Part shown: one piece after another, positions 9,649 to 17,574 of the stretch | Numbering within the stretch: position 1 is the stretch's first letter | Layout of the letters: each line of letters begins with the position of its first letter | Assembly: GCF_011040385.1 (NCBI RefSeq) | Contig: NZ_JAAIKB010000022.1 | Coordinates: 1 to 64,000, forward strand | DNA: 64,000 nt | Source: Falsiroseomonas algicola | Lineage (GTDB): Bacteria > Pseudomonadota > Alphaproteobacteria > Acetobacterales > Acetobacteraceae | Direction: 5' to 3' | The notes under the pieces: generated by a model | What the model saw: the letters and a program-made list of their open reading frames with translations, nothing else | Database searches by the model: none | What the model was told of the DNA's origin: nothing | Position numbers and translations under genes: made by a program

Positions 9649-9855
9649 ATGGCCGAGGAACGCGAAGTGAAACAGGCGCGGACGAAGGTCCGCGAGCGCG
9701 AGGGCGCCTACTGGGGCCGCGTAGCGGAGGCGGGCAAGGCTGCCCGCCAGGGGCGCGGTGAGGTAGAAACCGAACGCGCCTCCGCCGGCAAGGGCGGCGA
9801 CGAAGGCGAGGAGCGCAAGCGAGCGGCGCGGCAGCGCCAGGCGCTCTCCGGCTGA
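9649..9855 (+). CDS. Small highly charged protein, unknown
   Basis: 68 residues, starting 2 bp after the relaxase stop. Almost every second residue is Lys, Arg or Glu (EREVKQARTKVREREGAYWG), with no hydrophobic core and no membrane segment. This suggests a disordered or coiled nucleic-acid-binding accessory protein. Reading frame and spacing continue the relaxase operon. It could be a chance ORF in GC-rich DNA, but the tight spacing argues for a gene. Confidence 0.5.
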   Translation: MAEEREVKQARTKVREREGAYWGRVAEAGKAARQGRGEVETERASAGKGGDEGEERKRAARQRQALSG

Positions 9856-9902
9856 TGGCGCCGGATGATGGCCCGGCAGTGCGGCCCGGCGGCATGCGAG
9901 AA

Positions 9903-9939
9903 CCCGCGCCGGAAGGCGCGGGCACCCCGCTGAGGGGTG
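9903..9939 (+). other. Two adjacent perfect hairpins, candidate oriT or transcription terminator
   Basis: Two perfect inverted repeats abut. CCCGCGCC (9903-9910) pairs with GGCGCGGG (9915-9922) over a GGAA loop; CACCCC (9923-9928) pairs with GGGGTG (9934-9939) over GCTGA. They are followed by TTGGTCTGTAAAAACCC, loosely like the GTCT/ATAG..CCC nick region of MobF plasmids such as R388. There is no T-tract, so a terminator is less likely. Location just behind the relaxase gene fits an oriT; the assignment is inference. Confidence 0.4.
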
Positions 9940-9974
9940 ACTTGGTCTGTAAAAACCCATTCCCGCAGCGTGCC

Positions 9975-9988
9975 CCCGACAAAGTCCA
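9975..9988 (-). repeat. Solitary iteron-like site
   Basis: The minus strand reads TGGACTTTGTCGGG, a full match to the 14-bp family found around repA (consensus TGGACTYTNNCGGG). It lies 35 bp beyond the tandem hairpins and about 65 bp before the next gene. Confidence 0.6.
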
Positions 9989-10052
9989 GACGGTCCCCCG
10001 ACAGAAGCCCGACGAACCCTCGACGGATCGGAGGCGTAAGAGGCGCCATGAG

Positions 10053-10532
10053 ATGGACGCCGATGCCGGGCTGAACGATGTCCTCGCGGCCGCCCGTCGG
10101 CAGTCCGGGGCACGGGGCGGCGGCGGCCACAGTCCCCTCTACGAGTGGCTATGGGCGCGCTTCGACGCTCTATCGGTGGAGTTGAGCCCACCTCGGCGGC
10201 CAAATTGGCGGTCGGTGGCCGATGCCATGGCAGCCCTGGCCCAGGCTGGCGACACGTCCGTTCTCGACGGTTGGGGCGAAGTGCCGGGGGCCGAGACGGT
10301 GCGGCAGACCTGGTGGCGCGTCCGGAAGGACAAGGCAGCCACGAGCCGGCGTATGCCTGACGCCAAAGGGTCAGGCGGCGACGTCGCTTCCGTCTCGCGC
10401 GCAGTGCCTCCCGCAGCGGGTCCAAGCCCGCTCCCGCCAGATCCCAGCCCGATGCCCGGGCCGCGTTCAACGCATCGGTTCGGCACCGGTATCCGTCCGA
10501 AAACGTGGACACCCCCCCAGCGACGATCTTGA
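10053..10532 (+). CDS. Hypothetical mobilization-accessory protein
   Basis: 159 residues from the ATG at 10053, chosen because AAGAGG lies about 8 bases upstream and because the upstream in-frame stretch overlaps the hairpin region. The N-terminal 90 residues look folded: SPLYEWLWARFDALSVEL, then PNWRSVADAMAALA and ETVRQTWWRVRKDK, the last two resembling a small helix-turn-helix. The C-terminal 65 residues are Pro/Ser-rich and probably disordered. Position between the relaxase operon and a TraL-like ATPase suggests DNA binding at oriT, but function is not demonstrated. Confidence 0.6.
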   Translation: MDADAGLNDVLAAARRQSGARGGGGHSPLYEWLWARFDALSVELSPPRRPNWRSVADAMAALAQAGDTSVLDGWGEVPGAETVRQTWWRVRKDKAATSRRMPDAKGSGGDVASVSRAVPPAAGPSPLPPDPSPMPGPRSTHRFGTGIRPKTWTPPQRRS

Positions 10533-10544
10533 GGAGTGAAGCCA

Positions 10545-11474
10545 ATGGGCAAGCCATCGATGCCTGAGACGCCCGTCACCGCAGACGTCGCGGAGATCCT
10601 TTCAGCCCCTGAGAAGGCAAGTGTTCGATCGCTGTTTCGGAGAGGCCGAGAAAGCGCGGATGAGGTTGAGGTCCGGGTCGGCCTGCCTCCGATGCGAACG
10701 TTGGCGGCGACGGACGGACCCACGGCTCGCTCACGGGTAGCGGATCTGGGCGGTAACCCGCCCGTGTGGCTGCTGATCGGCCCGAACTACAGCGGCAAGA
10801 CTACCTTCGCGCGCTGGGCAGCCGAACGGATGCTCGCGGCGAAGCGCTCGGCCCTCCTTGCGGCTCTCGATCCGCTGAACCGCACGCTCACCGACTTCTT
10901 CGAAGGTGTCGAACAGCCTGCTTCAGCGGACCCCAGCCTAACACCCGGATGGTTGCGCGCCCTCGTCGAACACCTGATGCGCGAGCGCCTCCCGGCGATA
11001 GCCGATATGGGCGGCGGGGACACCTCGCTCGCCCGTCTGATCGCCGATCTCCCGGCGCTGGCCCAAACCATGGAGGAAGCCGGAATTGCGCCGGTTGCTT
11101 CCTACTTCCTTGGGCCACGAGTGGACGACCTCAGTTCGCTAGCGACCTTCGAAGCGTCTGGCTTTCGGCCGCGTTCAACGGTCCTGATCCTGAACACGGC
11201 CCGAGTAGACGCCGGCCTCGACCCAGGCGAGGCTTTTGCTGCCATTCAGCGCCATTCCGTCTTCCGCGCTGCCGTCTCGCGTGGGGCCATCATGGTTGAG
11301 ATGCCGCGTCTCGATCCGCCAGAACTGGCGCTGGAAGTCGAGCGCAAGCGGCTCGGGTTTGGGGCCGCCCGGGATGGTGAGGGCGGGCTTGGGCCGCTCG
11401 ACCGTGCAGGCGTACGCGCCTGGATGGATCGCATGGAGCGCGCATTCGCACCCGTTGATTCCTGGCTGCCGTGA
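10545..11474 (+). CDS. P-loop ATPase of the conjugation region (TraL/StbB-like)
   Basis: 309 residues. The ATG at 10545 is preceded by GAGGAG with 8-base spacing. After a variable N-terminus of about 75 residues comes WLLIGPNYSGKTTFARW, a Walker A motif, then LLAALDPLNRTL and STVLILNTARVD, the pattern of a small ParA/TraL-like P-loop protein. TraL/StbB-type ATPases sit near oriT in many plasmids and link plasmid DNA to transfer or stability. It overlaps the next gene by GTGA. The general ATPase fold is well supported; the specific family name is tentative. Confidence 0.7.
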   Translation: MGKPSMPETPVTADVAEILSAPEKASVRSLFRRGRESADEVEVRVGLPPMRTLAATDGPTARSRVADLGGNPPVWLLIGPNYSGKTTFARWAAERMLAAKRSALLAALDPLNRTLTDFFEGVEQPASADPSLTPGWLRALVEHLMRERLPAIADMGGGDTSLARLIADLPALAQTMEEAGIAPVASYFLGPRVDDLSSLATFEASGFRPRSTVLILNTARVDAGLDPGEAFAAIQRHSVFRAAVSRGAIMVEMPRLDPPELALEVERKRLGFGAARDGEGGLGPLDRAGVRAWMDRMERAFAPVDSWLP

Positions 11475-12067
11475 GCGGCCAGGACATCACCTCGACAGTG
11501 CCGGGGGAGCTCGAGCAGGCAGTGGCTGTCGCGCGGTCCGAACTGGCCGAGGCCATTGACACAGGGGGCCTTCGCCGCGACCCGCTGCGCTTCGTACTGG
11601 CTGCCCTATCGTCCAGCCTCGTCGTATTCCCGGCTGCCGTTCGTCGCGTCGAGGCGGCTTCGGAGACGGTACGCCAACCACTGTCGCCCAAGGTGGAGGC
11701 CGAGCTCCTCCGGCGGGTCGAGGAAGCTGCCCGCCGGGGAGCCGCCACCGCTGGGCCGGTGATAGCGCGGCGGACGGCGATCCTCGCCGGTGCGGCGCTC
11801 CTTGGTGCTGCGATGCTGGGCGGGGTCGCAGGCTGGTGGGCCGGCCGCACCAGCCTGCCTGGTGAGGTCGCCATCGCCGAGCATCAAATCCGGACATCAT
11901 TGGCGGCTGCCGCAGCCTGGGTGCCGATCCTCCAGGCAAACCCTGACCCTCGGCCCGCGCTTGCCCGCAGCCAAGCCTTCCGCGACGAGCGGACCGGCTG
12001 GCGGGCAGGAACAATCACCCTCTACCTCGAACCGGGTAGTCCGGTTCCTACGCAACCCAGGCCGTGA
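11471..12067 (+). CDS. Single-span membrane protein, conjugation accessory, unknown
   Basis: 198 residues with a GTG start overlapping the preceding ATPase stop. The N-terminal about 95 residues are helical and charged and predicted cytoplasmic. A glycine-rich transmembrane helix follows (AILAGAALLGAAMLGGVAGWWAG), then a short C-terminal domain. Coupling to the P-loop ATPase suggests the pair works together, the ATPase perhaps docking on this membrane anchor. No family recognised. Confidence 0.65.
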   Translation: MSGQDITSTVPGELEQAVAVARSELAEAIDTGGLRRDPLRFVLAALSSSLVVFPAAVRRVEAASETVRQPLSPKVEAELLRRVEEAARRGAATAGPVIARRTAILAGAALLGAAMLGGVAGWWAGRTSLPGEVAIAEHQIRTSLAAAAAWVPILQANPDPRPALARSQAFRDERTGWRAGTITLYLEPGSPVPTQPRP

Positions 12068-12309
12068 ACAGGGAGGGGAGGCCGGTGCGGCGTTTCATCC
12101 GCGCATCTCTTCTACCGGCGTATATGCTGGCTGCACCCGTGGCGCGCCTGAGTCTATGGCTTATGGGAAGTGCTACGACCGTAGCTGCCCTTGGCGCCTT
12201 CGCACATGCCACCGAAGGAACAGGCGGAGCGTGGGGGCAGGGCACCATGTTTGCGCTTGCTGCCGCTGCCTGCTTCTGGCTGAGATCGGTCATCCCGCAC
12301 CGCCCTTGA
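12064..12309 (+). CDS. Small membrane protein
   Basis: Up to 81 residues with two hydrophobic segments (LPAYMLAAPVARLSLWLMG and MFALAAAACFWLRSVI). GTG at 12064 overlaps the previous stop (GTGA); a second GTG at 12085 lies just after GGGAGGGGAGG and may be the true start. It closes the operon that begins at 10053. Function unknown. Confidence 0.55.
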   Translation: MNREGRPVRRFIRASLLPAYMLAAPVARLSLWLMGSATTVAALGAFAHATEGTGGAWGQGTMFALAAAACFWLRSVIPHRP

Positions 12310-12321
12310 CGGCCAAGCCGG

Positions 12322-12335
12322 TTAGACATGTCTAA
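12322..12335. promoter_or_regulatory. 14-bp perfect palindrome upstream of parA
   Basis: TTAGACATGTCTAA is perfectly self-complementary and lies 90 bp before the parA start in the 116-bp gap. A parA operator bound by ParA/ParB or a partition (parS-like) site are the natural readings. No second copy was noticed in the window. Confidence 0.5.
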
Positions 12336-12425
12336 TTTGAACTTTCTGCCCCTTGTCGCTGCGTCGCTGTAGACACGGCGGTGCACAGAAAGGTATGGCC
12401 CTTTGGGGATTGGGGGAATTAGGGA

Positions 12426-13118
12426 ATGCCGCAGGCCGCCGCGCGCCAGCGCGCCGTTGAGGTGAAAGGTGCGCAGTGCCGCATCTTGCTGATTAGCAGC
12501 CCTAAGGGCGGATCGGGAAAGTCCGTACTCAGCCGGCATATCCTCGTGAGCGCTGCTCAGGCAGGCATTAAGGCCATTGGGCTCGACTTCGACCGGCAGC
12601 AGACATTTTCGAAGTGGGCGGCGCGGCGCGCGCGCACGCGCGAGGCATTCCCAGACTTCGCCGAGACGGTCGTAGAGCCGGTGTCGCTGACCCACTGGCG
12701 CGGAGCGCTCCGCCGGACCGAGGGCTACAGCCTTGCCATTCTTGACACACCGCCGAGCGTGGAGGACCACCTGCCGGCGATCGACGGTCTCGGCGAAGCT
12801 GCCGACCTGATTCTAGTTCCGGCAGTGTGCACGCAGGATGACGTTGAATCAGTCGCTCCCTGGGTGAAGGCGCTCGCCGCAAAGGGTTTCGCCACATCAG
12901 TTGTCCTTAACCGCGCCAACCGCCGCACAACGAGCTACGCGCGAATGCGGGGCGTCCTGGTGAAGGCCGGTTCCGTTTGCCCGACGGAACTGCCACAGCT
13001 GGAAGATATCCACGTGCCGTCCACGAAGGGGCTCACGCTGCTCGACTACTCCAAGTCGCGCGGGATCGAACCCTTCGAGGAGATCTGGGCCTACGTTCGC
13101 CGGGAGATCGGGCTGTGA
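12426..13118 (+). CDS. parA: ParA-family partition ATPase
   Basis: 230 residues. The deviant Walker A of ParA/MinD proteins is plain: SSPKGGSGKSVLSRH near residues 25-40, with GLDFDRQQTFSKW (Walker A') and AILDTPPSVEDHLPA (Walker B). The protein binds DNA non-specifically in its ATP form and moves plasmid copies apart. It is followed by a parB-like gene with a GTGA overlap and preceded by a 14-bp palindrome. Length is typical for the short (type Ib-like) ParA proteins lacking an N-terminal HTH. Confidence 0.93.
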   Translation: MPQAAARQRAVEVKGAQCRILLISSPKGGSGKSVLSRHILVSAAQAGIKAIGLDFDRQQTFSKWAARRARTREAFPDFAETVVEPVSLTHWRGALRRTEGYSLAILDTPPSVEDHLPAIDGLGEAADLILVPAVCTQDDVESVAPWVKALAAKGFATSVVLNRANRRTTSYARMRGVLVKAGSVCPTELPQLEDIHVPSTKGLTLLDYSKSRGIEPFEEIWAYVRREIGL

Positions 13119-13867
13119 GTGCTGCGTCAGGTAAGCGCTCGAAGGCAGCGCTGAAGGCCTTCCTCGCGGCAGAGGAGGATCCCCTTGGCGAGGGCGTGGC
13201 CGCAGATCCCCGTGCCAAGGAGCTCCGCTCGCTCAGCATCGAGGACCCCGCCGCGCTCCAGGCGATCCGCGAGGTCTTCGCCGGTACGAGCCTTCCGGAG
13301 GACCAGGAGAAGGTCCGGCGCATCCTCCGCGCCCGGAGCGAGATCCAGAAGGAGTGGGGCGACGCTCGCGATTCGTTCCTGGCCATCGGCCGTGCACTGC
13401 TCGCGCTCGAAGGCGATCTGACGAAGGCGGAGTTCGCGCGCCTGCGCCACGGTACAGAGCGCCTGTTTCCCTTCTCCGACGCGACGGCAACCCAGCTCCG
13501 GCAGATAGCCCGGGCAGTCGATGGCGGCCGCATACCGGTCGAGGCGTGCCCGGGGAGCTACGGCACCGCCTACCAGATCACGCTGCTCTCCGAACCCCAG
13601 CTCCGTGTTGCCCGGGAGAGGGGACTGATCCGCTCAGACGTGACGCGGCGCGAAATCATGCAGCTGCGCCGGGAGGTGCCGGCCGATGGGCTCGAGCCGT
13701 TGCCGCCTGGGCGCCTCGATCGAGCTCGGCTGCGGGAGGAGCGCGCCAGGCTTGGTGAGAGGCGGGCCCGTCTGGTCGAGGAGCTGGCGGTGGTGGAGCG
13801 CCGGATAGCTCAGATTGACGATCTTATGTCGCCGGTTATCGACGGCGAGGCCGAGGCGATTGCGTAG
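13115..13867 (+). CDS. ParB-like partner of ParA (partition protein)
   Basis: 250 residues, GTG start coupled to the parA stop. No ParB nuclease-like domain is seen. Instead there is a helical central part (SFLAIGRALLALEGDLTKAEFARL, then FPFSDATATQLRQIARAV and TAYQITLLSEPQLRVARERG), which looks like a KfrA/KorB-type DNA-binding helical region. A coiled coil follows near the end (ARLGERRARLVEELAVVERRIAQ). Being cotranscribed with parA it is probably the centromere-binding partner. Assignment rests on context more than on domain matches. Confidence 0.65.
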   Translation: MSAASGKRSKAALKAFLAAEEDPLGEGVAADPRAKELRSLSIEDPAALQAIREVFAGTSLPEDQEKVRRILRARSEIQKEWGDARDSFLAIGRALLALEGDLTKAEFARLRHGTERLFPFSDATATQLRQIARAVDGGRIPVEACPGSYGTAYQITLLSEPQLRVARERGLIRSDVTRREIMQLRREVPADGLEPLPPGRLDRARLREERARLGERRARLVEELAVVERRIAQIDDLMSPVIDGEAEAIA

Positions 13868-13918
13868 GGAGGTTTAGGAAAGGGGAGGGCAGGGGACCCG
13901 CTTCGCCCTGAACGCCCC

Positions 13919-13932
13919 TGGACTCTGGCGGG
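13919..13932 (+). repeat. Iteron copy on the far side of IS66 copy A
   Basis: TGGACTCTGGCGGG, identical to the copy at 16603-16616. It lies 8 bp before the target duplication of IS66 copy A. Without that insertion it would be about 62 bp from the next iteron, in the same orientation. Confidence 0.75.
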
Positions 13933-13991
13933 AGGGACCACTGCGGGGTAAGCGTCCGCCGACGACTGCGGCATCGCTGGCTTGGCGCGGT

Positions 13992-15584
13992 TTAGACGGC
14001 GTCGGCCTGTAGGTTCCAGGGTGCGAGTTCGCCGATGCGGTTGATGGGGTGGTCGGCGATGCGGTCGAGCAGCACGCGGAGATAGGCCTGCGGATCCCAG
14101 CCATTCAGCTCCGCGGTGCCGACCAGGGTGTAGATGATGGCGGCGCGTCGGCCGCCCTCGAGCGACCCGGCGAACAGGTAGTTCTTCCGTCCCAGTGCCA
14201 GGGGTCGCATGCGCCGCTCGGCGGCGTTGTTGTGCAGGCAGGCGCGGCCGTCGCGGAGCACCGTCGTCAGCGCGCCCCACTGCGCCAGGGCGTAGCGGAT
14301 CGCCTTGGCCAGGTCCGACTTGCCGGAGATCCGCCGCAGCGTCGCCTCCAGCCAGGCGTGCAGGTCGGCCATGATCGGCGCCGAGCGGGCCTGGCGGGCG
14401 GCTAGGCGCGCCTCCGGCGGCTGGCCGTGGATCTCCGCCTCGATGGCGAACAGCGGCTGCATGCGCTCGATCGCCTCGCGCGCGATCGGGCTGCCGTTGG
14501 CCAGCAGTTCGTCGTGGAAGTAGCGCCGCGCATGCGTCCAGCAGGCCGCCTCGATCACGCGGCCGCTCTCGTAGAGGGCGTTGAACCCCGAGTAGGCGTC
14601 GGCCTGCAAGATGCCCTGGAAGTCGCGCAGGCGCCGCTGCGGGTGCTCGCCCTTCCGGTCCGGCGTGAACTCGTAGAACACCGCGGGCGGGTCGGTCCCG
14701 CCGAATGGTCGATCATCGCGGAGATAGGCCCAGACCCGCGCCGCCTGCGTCCTGCCGCGCCCAGGGGAGAGCATCGGCATCGGCGTGTCGTCGGCATGCA
14801 CCCGCGGCCCGGCCAGGGCGTGGCGGCCGATGTAGGCGGCCATCGGCTCGGTCAGCGCGGCAGACCTGCCAACCCAGCCCGCGAGCAGGCCACGCGGCAG
14901 GTCCAGACCGTCGCGGGCATAGATCTCCGACTGCCGGTAGAGCGGGATGTGGTCGCAGTACTTCGAGACCAGCACATGGGCGAGCAGCCCCGGGCCCGGC
15001 CTGCCGCGCTCGATCGGCAACGACGGCATCGGCGCCTGCGTCATCGCCTCGCAGGTCCGGCAGGAGAACGCGGGGCGGACGTGGCGCACGACCTCGAACC
15101 GGCCGGGGCGATACTCCAGGATCTCGGTGATGTCCTCGCCAACCTTGCGGAGCATGCCGCCGCAGGCGCGGCAGGCGCAGTCCTCGGCAGGCAGGTGCTC
15201 GACATCGCGCCGCGGCAGGCTGTCCGGCAGCGGCTTGCGGCCGCGGCGTCGCGCCTTCTCCTCAGGCGCCGGGGCGCTGGCGGTCTCGTCCTCCGTGTCG
15301 TTGGCACCGCCCGCAGCAGCGATGTCGGCCAGCACCTCGTCGAGCCGCAGTTCCAGCTGCTCGACCTCGCCCGCCAGGCGCTCCGACGATCGGCCGAACC
15401 GCTCGTGCCGTAGCCGCGCGATCTGCATCCGCAGCCGCTCCGCCTCCAGCGTCTTGGCCTGCAGGCCGAGTTCCGCGATGCGGCGGGCCGTGCGCTCCTC
15501 GGCCAACTCCCCGCGCAGCGCCGCGATCATCGCCGCCAGCGCGGCGGGGTCTTCGGGCAGTGCGCTGTCGGCGTGCGGCGTCAC
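13992..15584 (-). CDS. tnpC: IS66 transposase TnpC, copy A
   Basis: 530 residues, GTG start. An N-terminal leucine-rich coiled coil (LGLQAKTLEAERLRMQIARL) leads into a CxxC zinc-ribbon-like part (CACRACGGMLRKVGEDI) and the DDE_Tnp_IS66 core (HADDTPMPMLSPGRGRTQ, then LQADAYSGFNALY and CLHNNAAERRMRPLALGRKN). The C-terminal IS66 domain ends in DHPINRIGELAPW. It is full length and nearly identical to the protein at 20139-21731, so it may be active. It catalyses strand transfer for both IS66 elements in the window. Confidence 0.96.
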   Translation of the reverse strand: MTPHADSALPEDPAALAAMIAALRGELAEERTARRIAELGLQAKTLEAERLRMQIARLRHERFGRSSERLAGEVEQLELRLDEVLADIAAAGGANDTEDETASAPAPEEKARRRGRKPLPDSLPRRDVEHLPAEDCACRACGGMLRKVGEDITEILEYRPGRFEVVRHVRPAFSCRTCEAMTQAPMPSLPIERGRPGPGLLAHVLVSKYCDHIPLYRQSEIYARDGLDLPRGLLAGWVGRSAALTEPMAAYIGRHALAGPRVHADDTPMPMLSPGRGRTQAARVWAYLRDDRPFGGTDPPAVFYEFTPDRKGEHPQRRLRDFQGILQADAYSGFNALYESGRVIEAACWTHARRYFHDELLANGSPIAREAIERMQPLFAIEAEIHGQPPEARLAARQARSAPIMADLHAWLEATLRRISGKSDLAKAIRYALAQWGALTTVLRDGRACLHNNAAERRMRPLALGRKNYLFAGSLEGGRRAAIIYTLVGTAELNGWDPQAYLRVLLDRIADHPINRIGELAPWNLQADAV

Positions 15585-15624
15585 GTCGGAATCGTCTCAG
15601 ACGCCGCCGCGTCGGCGCAAGGGC

Positions 15625-15975
15625 CTACACTGCGATCTCGGGTCTCCAGCTCGGCATCGGCGTGCGCCAGTCCAGCCCCTCCAGCAGCATCGCCAGCTGC
15701 GCCGTCGTCAGCGTCACCACGCCCTCGCGCGCGATCGTAGGCCAGATGAACCGGCCCTTCTCCAGCCGCTTCGCCAGCAGCACCAGGCCCTGGCCGTCCC
15801 ACCACAGCGCCTTCAGCAGGTCGCCCCGCTTGCCGCGGAACAGGAACAGGTGGCCGGAGAACGGATCCGCCTGAAGCACCGTCTGCACCTGCGCCGCCAG
15901 CCCGTCGAAGCCCTTGCGCATGTCCGTTGCGCCGAGCGCGAGGTGAACGCGCATCCCAGCATGCAGCGCCAGCAT
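15625..15975 (-). CDS. tnpB: IS66 accessory protein TnpB, copy A
   Basis: 116 residues, the IS66 Orf2 (TnpB) family: VHLALGATDMRKGFDGLAAQ, FLFRGKRGDLLKALWWDGQG and RLEKGRFIWP are its conserved blocks. The protein is needed for IS66 transposition, though its mechanism is not clear. Its ATG overlaps the tnpA stop. It differs by only a few residues from the copy at 19748-20098. Confidence 0.96.
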   Translation of the reverse strand: MLALHAGMRVHLALGATDMRKGFDGLAAQVQTVLQADPFSGHLFLFRGKRGDLLKALWWDGQGLVLLAKRLEKGRFIWPTIAREGVVTLTTAQLAMLLEGLDWRTPMPSWRPEIAV

Positions 15976-16424
15976 CAGCCGTCCAGCGCCGCCGCCAGCC
16001 GACCCAGCACCTCCGGCGCGATCGCTTCACACACACGCAGCACACGGCCGTTCCGCAGCACCAGTTCGATCGTCGCGCCGGACCGCGCAGGTCGTTCAGG
16101 ACGTGACGAGGCGGGAGCCTTCGGCTGCGGCGGCGGATCCTCGACGACGCGAACCGGCACCAGAGTGGGCGGGACCTCCGGCTCCGTCCGGACCAGGCCC
16201 GGCATCGTTCCTTCGCGAGCCTGTCGCCGCCACTCGAAGAGAAGGCTCCGGCTCACGCCACGGCGGTCGGCGACGCCCGCCACCGACGACCCCGGACGCA
16301 TCGCCTCCTCGACCAACGCCAGCTTCTGCTCCGTCGTCCAGCGGCGCCGCCGCTGCACCACGCTGATCACCTCACCCCGCTGACCGTCCGGCAACGCCCA
16401 TACCCCTGCGCGTAAGGGCGGCAA
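15975..16424 (-). CDS. tnpA: IS66 accessory protein TnpA (HTH), copy A
   Basis: 149 residues or fewer depending on start. A helix-turn-helix of the transposase_8/IS66 Orf1 type is clear: RRRRWTTEQKLALVEEAM, then VADRRGVSRSLLFEWRRQ. The C-terminal part ends in APEVLGRLAAALDG. A start nearer VISVVQRRRRW is possible. It is the first gene of the IS66 operon and probably binds the terminal repeats. Confidence 0.92.
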   Translation of the reverse strand: MPPLRAGVWALPDGQRGEVISVVQRRRRWTTEQKLALVEEAMRPGSSVAGVADRRGVSRSLLFEWRRQAREGTMPGLVRTEPEVPPTLVPVRVVEDPPPQPKAPASSRPERPARSGATIELVLRNGRVLRVCEAIAPEVLGRLAAALDG

Positions 16425-16547
16425 CGGACTTCCGCACCACCCAGCAGCCGCGCAGGTCAGCCGACCAGCACCACACGCCGCAAGGCAGTCGAGGGAAGAC
16501 GCTTACACTGCGGGACTTGCTAGGGCCCCTGAAGATTGGGAGGGCGC

Positions 16548-16616
16548 TGGACTATGCCGGGTAACGCTCGCCTGGACTTTTCCGGGGCCTTCCTTCCGGG
16601 CCTGGACTCTGGCGGG
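16548..16616 (+). repeat. Iteron array downstream of repA (three copies)
   Basis: Three direct copies of a 14-bp unit: TGGACTATGCCGGG at 16548, TGGACTTTTCCGGG at 16573 and TGGACTCTGGCGGG at 16603, ending 1 bp before the repA stop codon. Together with 13919-13932 they formed a four-copy array before IS66 copy A inserted. Iterons are binding sites of the plasmid initiator, setting copy number and incompatibility. Confidence 0.85.
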
Positions 16617-16617
16617 C

Positions 16618-17574
16618 TCAGCCGCTGGCGGCGCGCCGTGGCCCACGACCGTTGAGGGCCACAACCCGAGGCGTGCTTGGTGCCACCGGCGGGCGAGACG
16701 GGCGTAGTGTGATGCCGCGCTCGTGCACACCGACATCGGCGTCGGGGTAGACGGCGGTCGCCAAGTTAAGCGTGTCCTTGAACTGGTCCTTGAAGTGGTC
16801 GAGCCGCTTCACGCCGCGGCCGAACTGCTGATGCAATGCGCGCCAGCCGATCGGCGTGGGCTCCGTCAGCGCGTGCAGCCGGTAGGCAAGCCAGCAGTAG
16901 ACGTCGAGCGCCATGCTGTTGTTGGCAATCTGGCGGACTGCGGATTCTTCGATCGGTACAGGGTGCTTCTTCAGCTGCTGAAAGAACATTTCCGACAGCG
17001 TCGCCGTCTCGATGAAGAGGCTTCCCTGAGCGCTATCGTCTTCGACAAACATCGAGGTGTCCAAGATGTTTTGGTTTACGAGGCCGGTGCGGTTGCCCTG
17101 CTTGATGGTGAAGGTCATCCTGCAGCGGCTCAATCGCTCTGCTTGATCGCGCACATCCTTCATGGACTTGCCGCCGATTGGGATCCCGAGGCGGCGAAGC
17201 CAAGCGTGCAGGCTCTTCCCGAGCTCGATCTCGCGGCTGTTCGTGCGGAGCGCCTCGGACTGGAGGTAAAGCAGGATGAGGCGAGCGCGACTGCCGTAGG
17301 GGACGCCTACGCTAACCGGCTCGCCGCCCGGTACGGCGCGGAGCCCGGGCTGAACGATGAGCGTGACGCGTTCTGTGGTGACCTGCCACGGAGCGTCGTC
17401 TGGAAGACGTTTGTGGGGAAGGGCGGCCTGGGACCACCCTGAGTAAAGAAAGCCGATTTCCACGTCTTCGCTGGCGAGGTAGGCGGCTGCCGCTTCTACC
17501 ACCCGGCGATCGAAATCAGATCGAAGCGCTGCCTCACGGCCCGCTTCCTTCAATAGCCTGTGGACTTCACCCAT
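16618..17574 (-). CDS. repA: RepA plasmid replication initiator
   Basis: 318 residues from the ATG at 17574; a TTG-initiated longer form to 17619 is less likely. It matches the plasmid-encoded RepA (RPA) family: FLYSGWSQAALPHKRL, then VTLIVQPG, VPYGSRARLILLYLQSEAL, LHAWLRRLGIPIGGKS and SMALDVYCWLAYRLHAL. Such proteins bind iterons and open the origin. It is flanked on both sides by 14-bp iterons (three just past its stop, five upstream), strong support for an initiator. It reads towards IS66 copy A and the par operon. Confidence 0.92.
   Translation of the reverse strand: MGEVHRLLKEAGREAALRSDFDRRVVEAAAAYLASEDVEIGFLYSGWSQAALPHKRLPDDAPWQVTTERVTLIVQPGLRAVPGGEPVSVGVPYGSRARLILLYLQSEALRTNSREIELGKSLHAWLRRLGIPIGGKSMKDVRDQAERLSRCRMTFTIKQGNRTGLVNQNILDTSMFVEDDSAQGSLFIETATLSEMFFQQLKKHPVPIEESAVRQIANNSMALDVYCWLAYRLHALTEPTPIGWRALHQQFGRGVKRLDHFKDQFKDTLNLATAVYPDADVGVHERGITLRPSRPPVAPSTPRVVALNGRGPRRAASG

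Larger units (their letters stand above)
13948..16506 (-). mobile_element. IS66-family insertion sequence, copy A (2559 bp)
   Basis: The ends are GTAAGCGTC at 13948 and its complement GACGCTTAC ending at 16506, with further matches inward. The element is flanked by an 8-bp direct repeat ACTGCGGG (13940-13947 and 16507-16514), the expected IS66 target duplication. It holds the usual three genes tnpA, tnpB and tnpC on the minus strand, all apparently intact. It inserted into the iteron array between the parB-like gene and repA. Confidence 0.95.

Noticed and set aside
9855-10052. Longer N-terminus for the gene ending at 10532 (start at 9855)
   Set aside because: The extension would cover two perfect hairpins and an iteron-like site and gives a Pro/Arg low-complexity peptide; the ATG at 10053 has a good AAGAGG.
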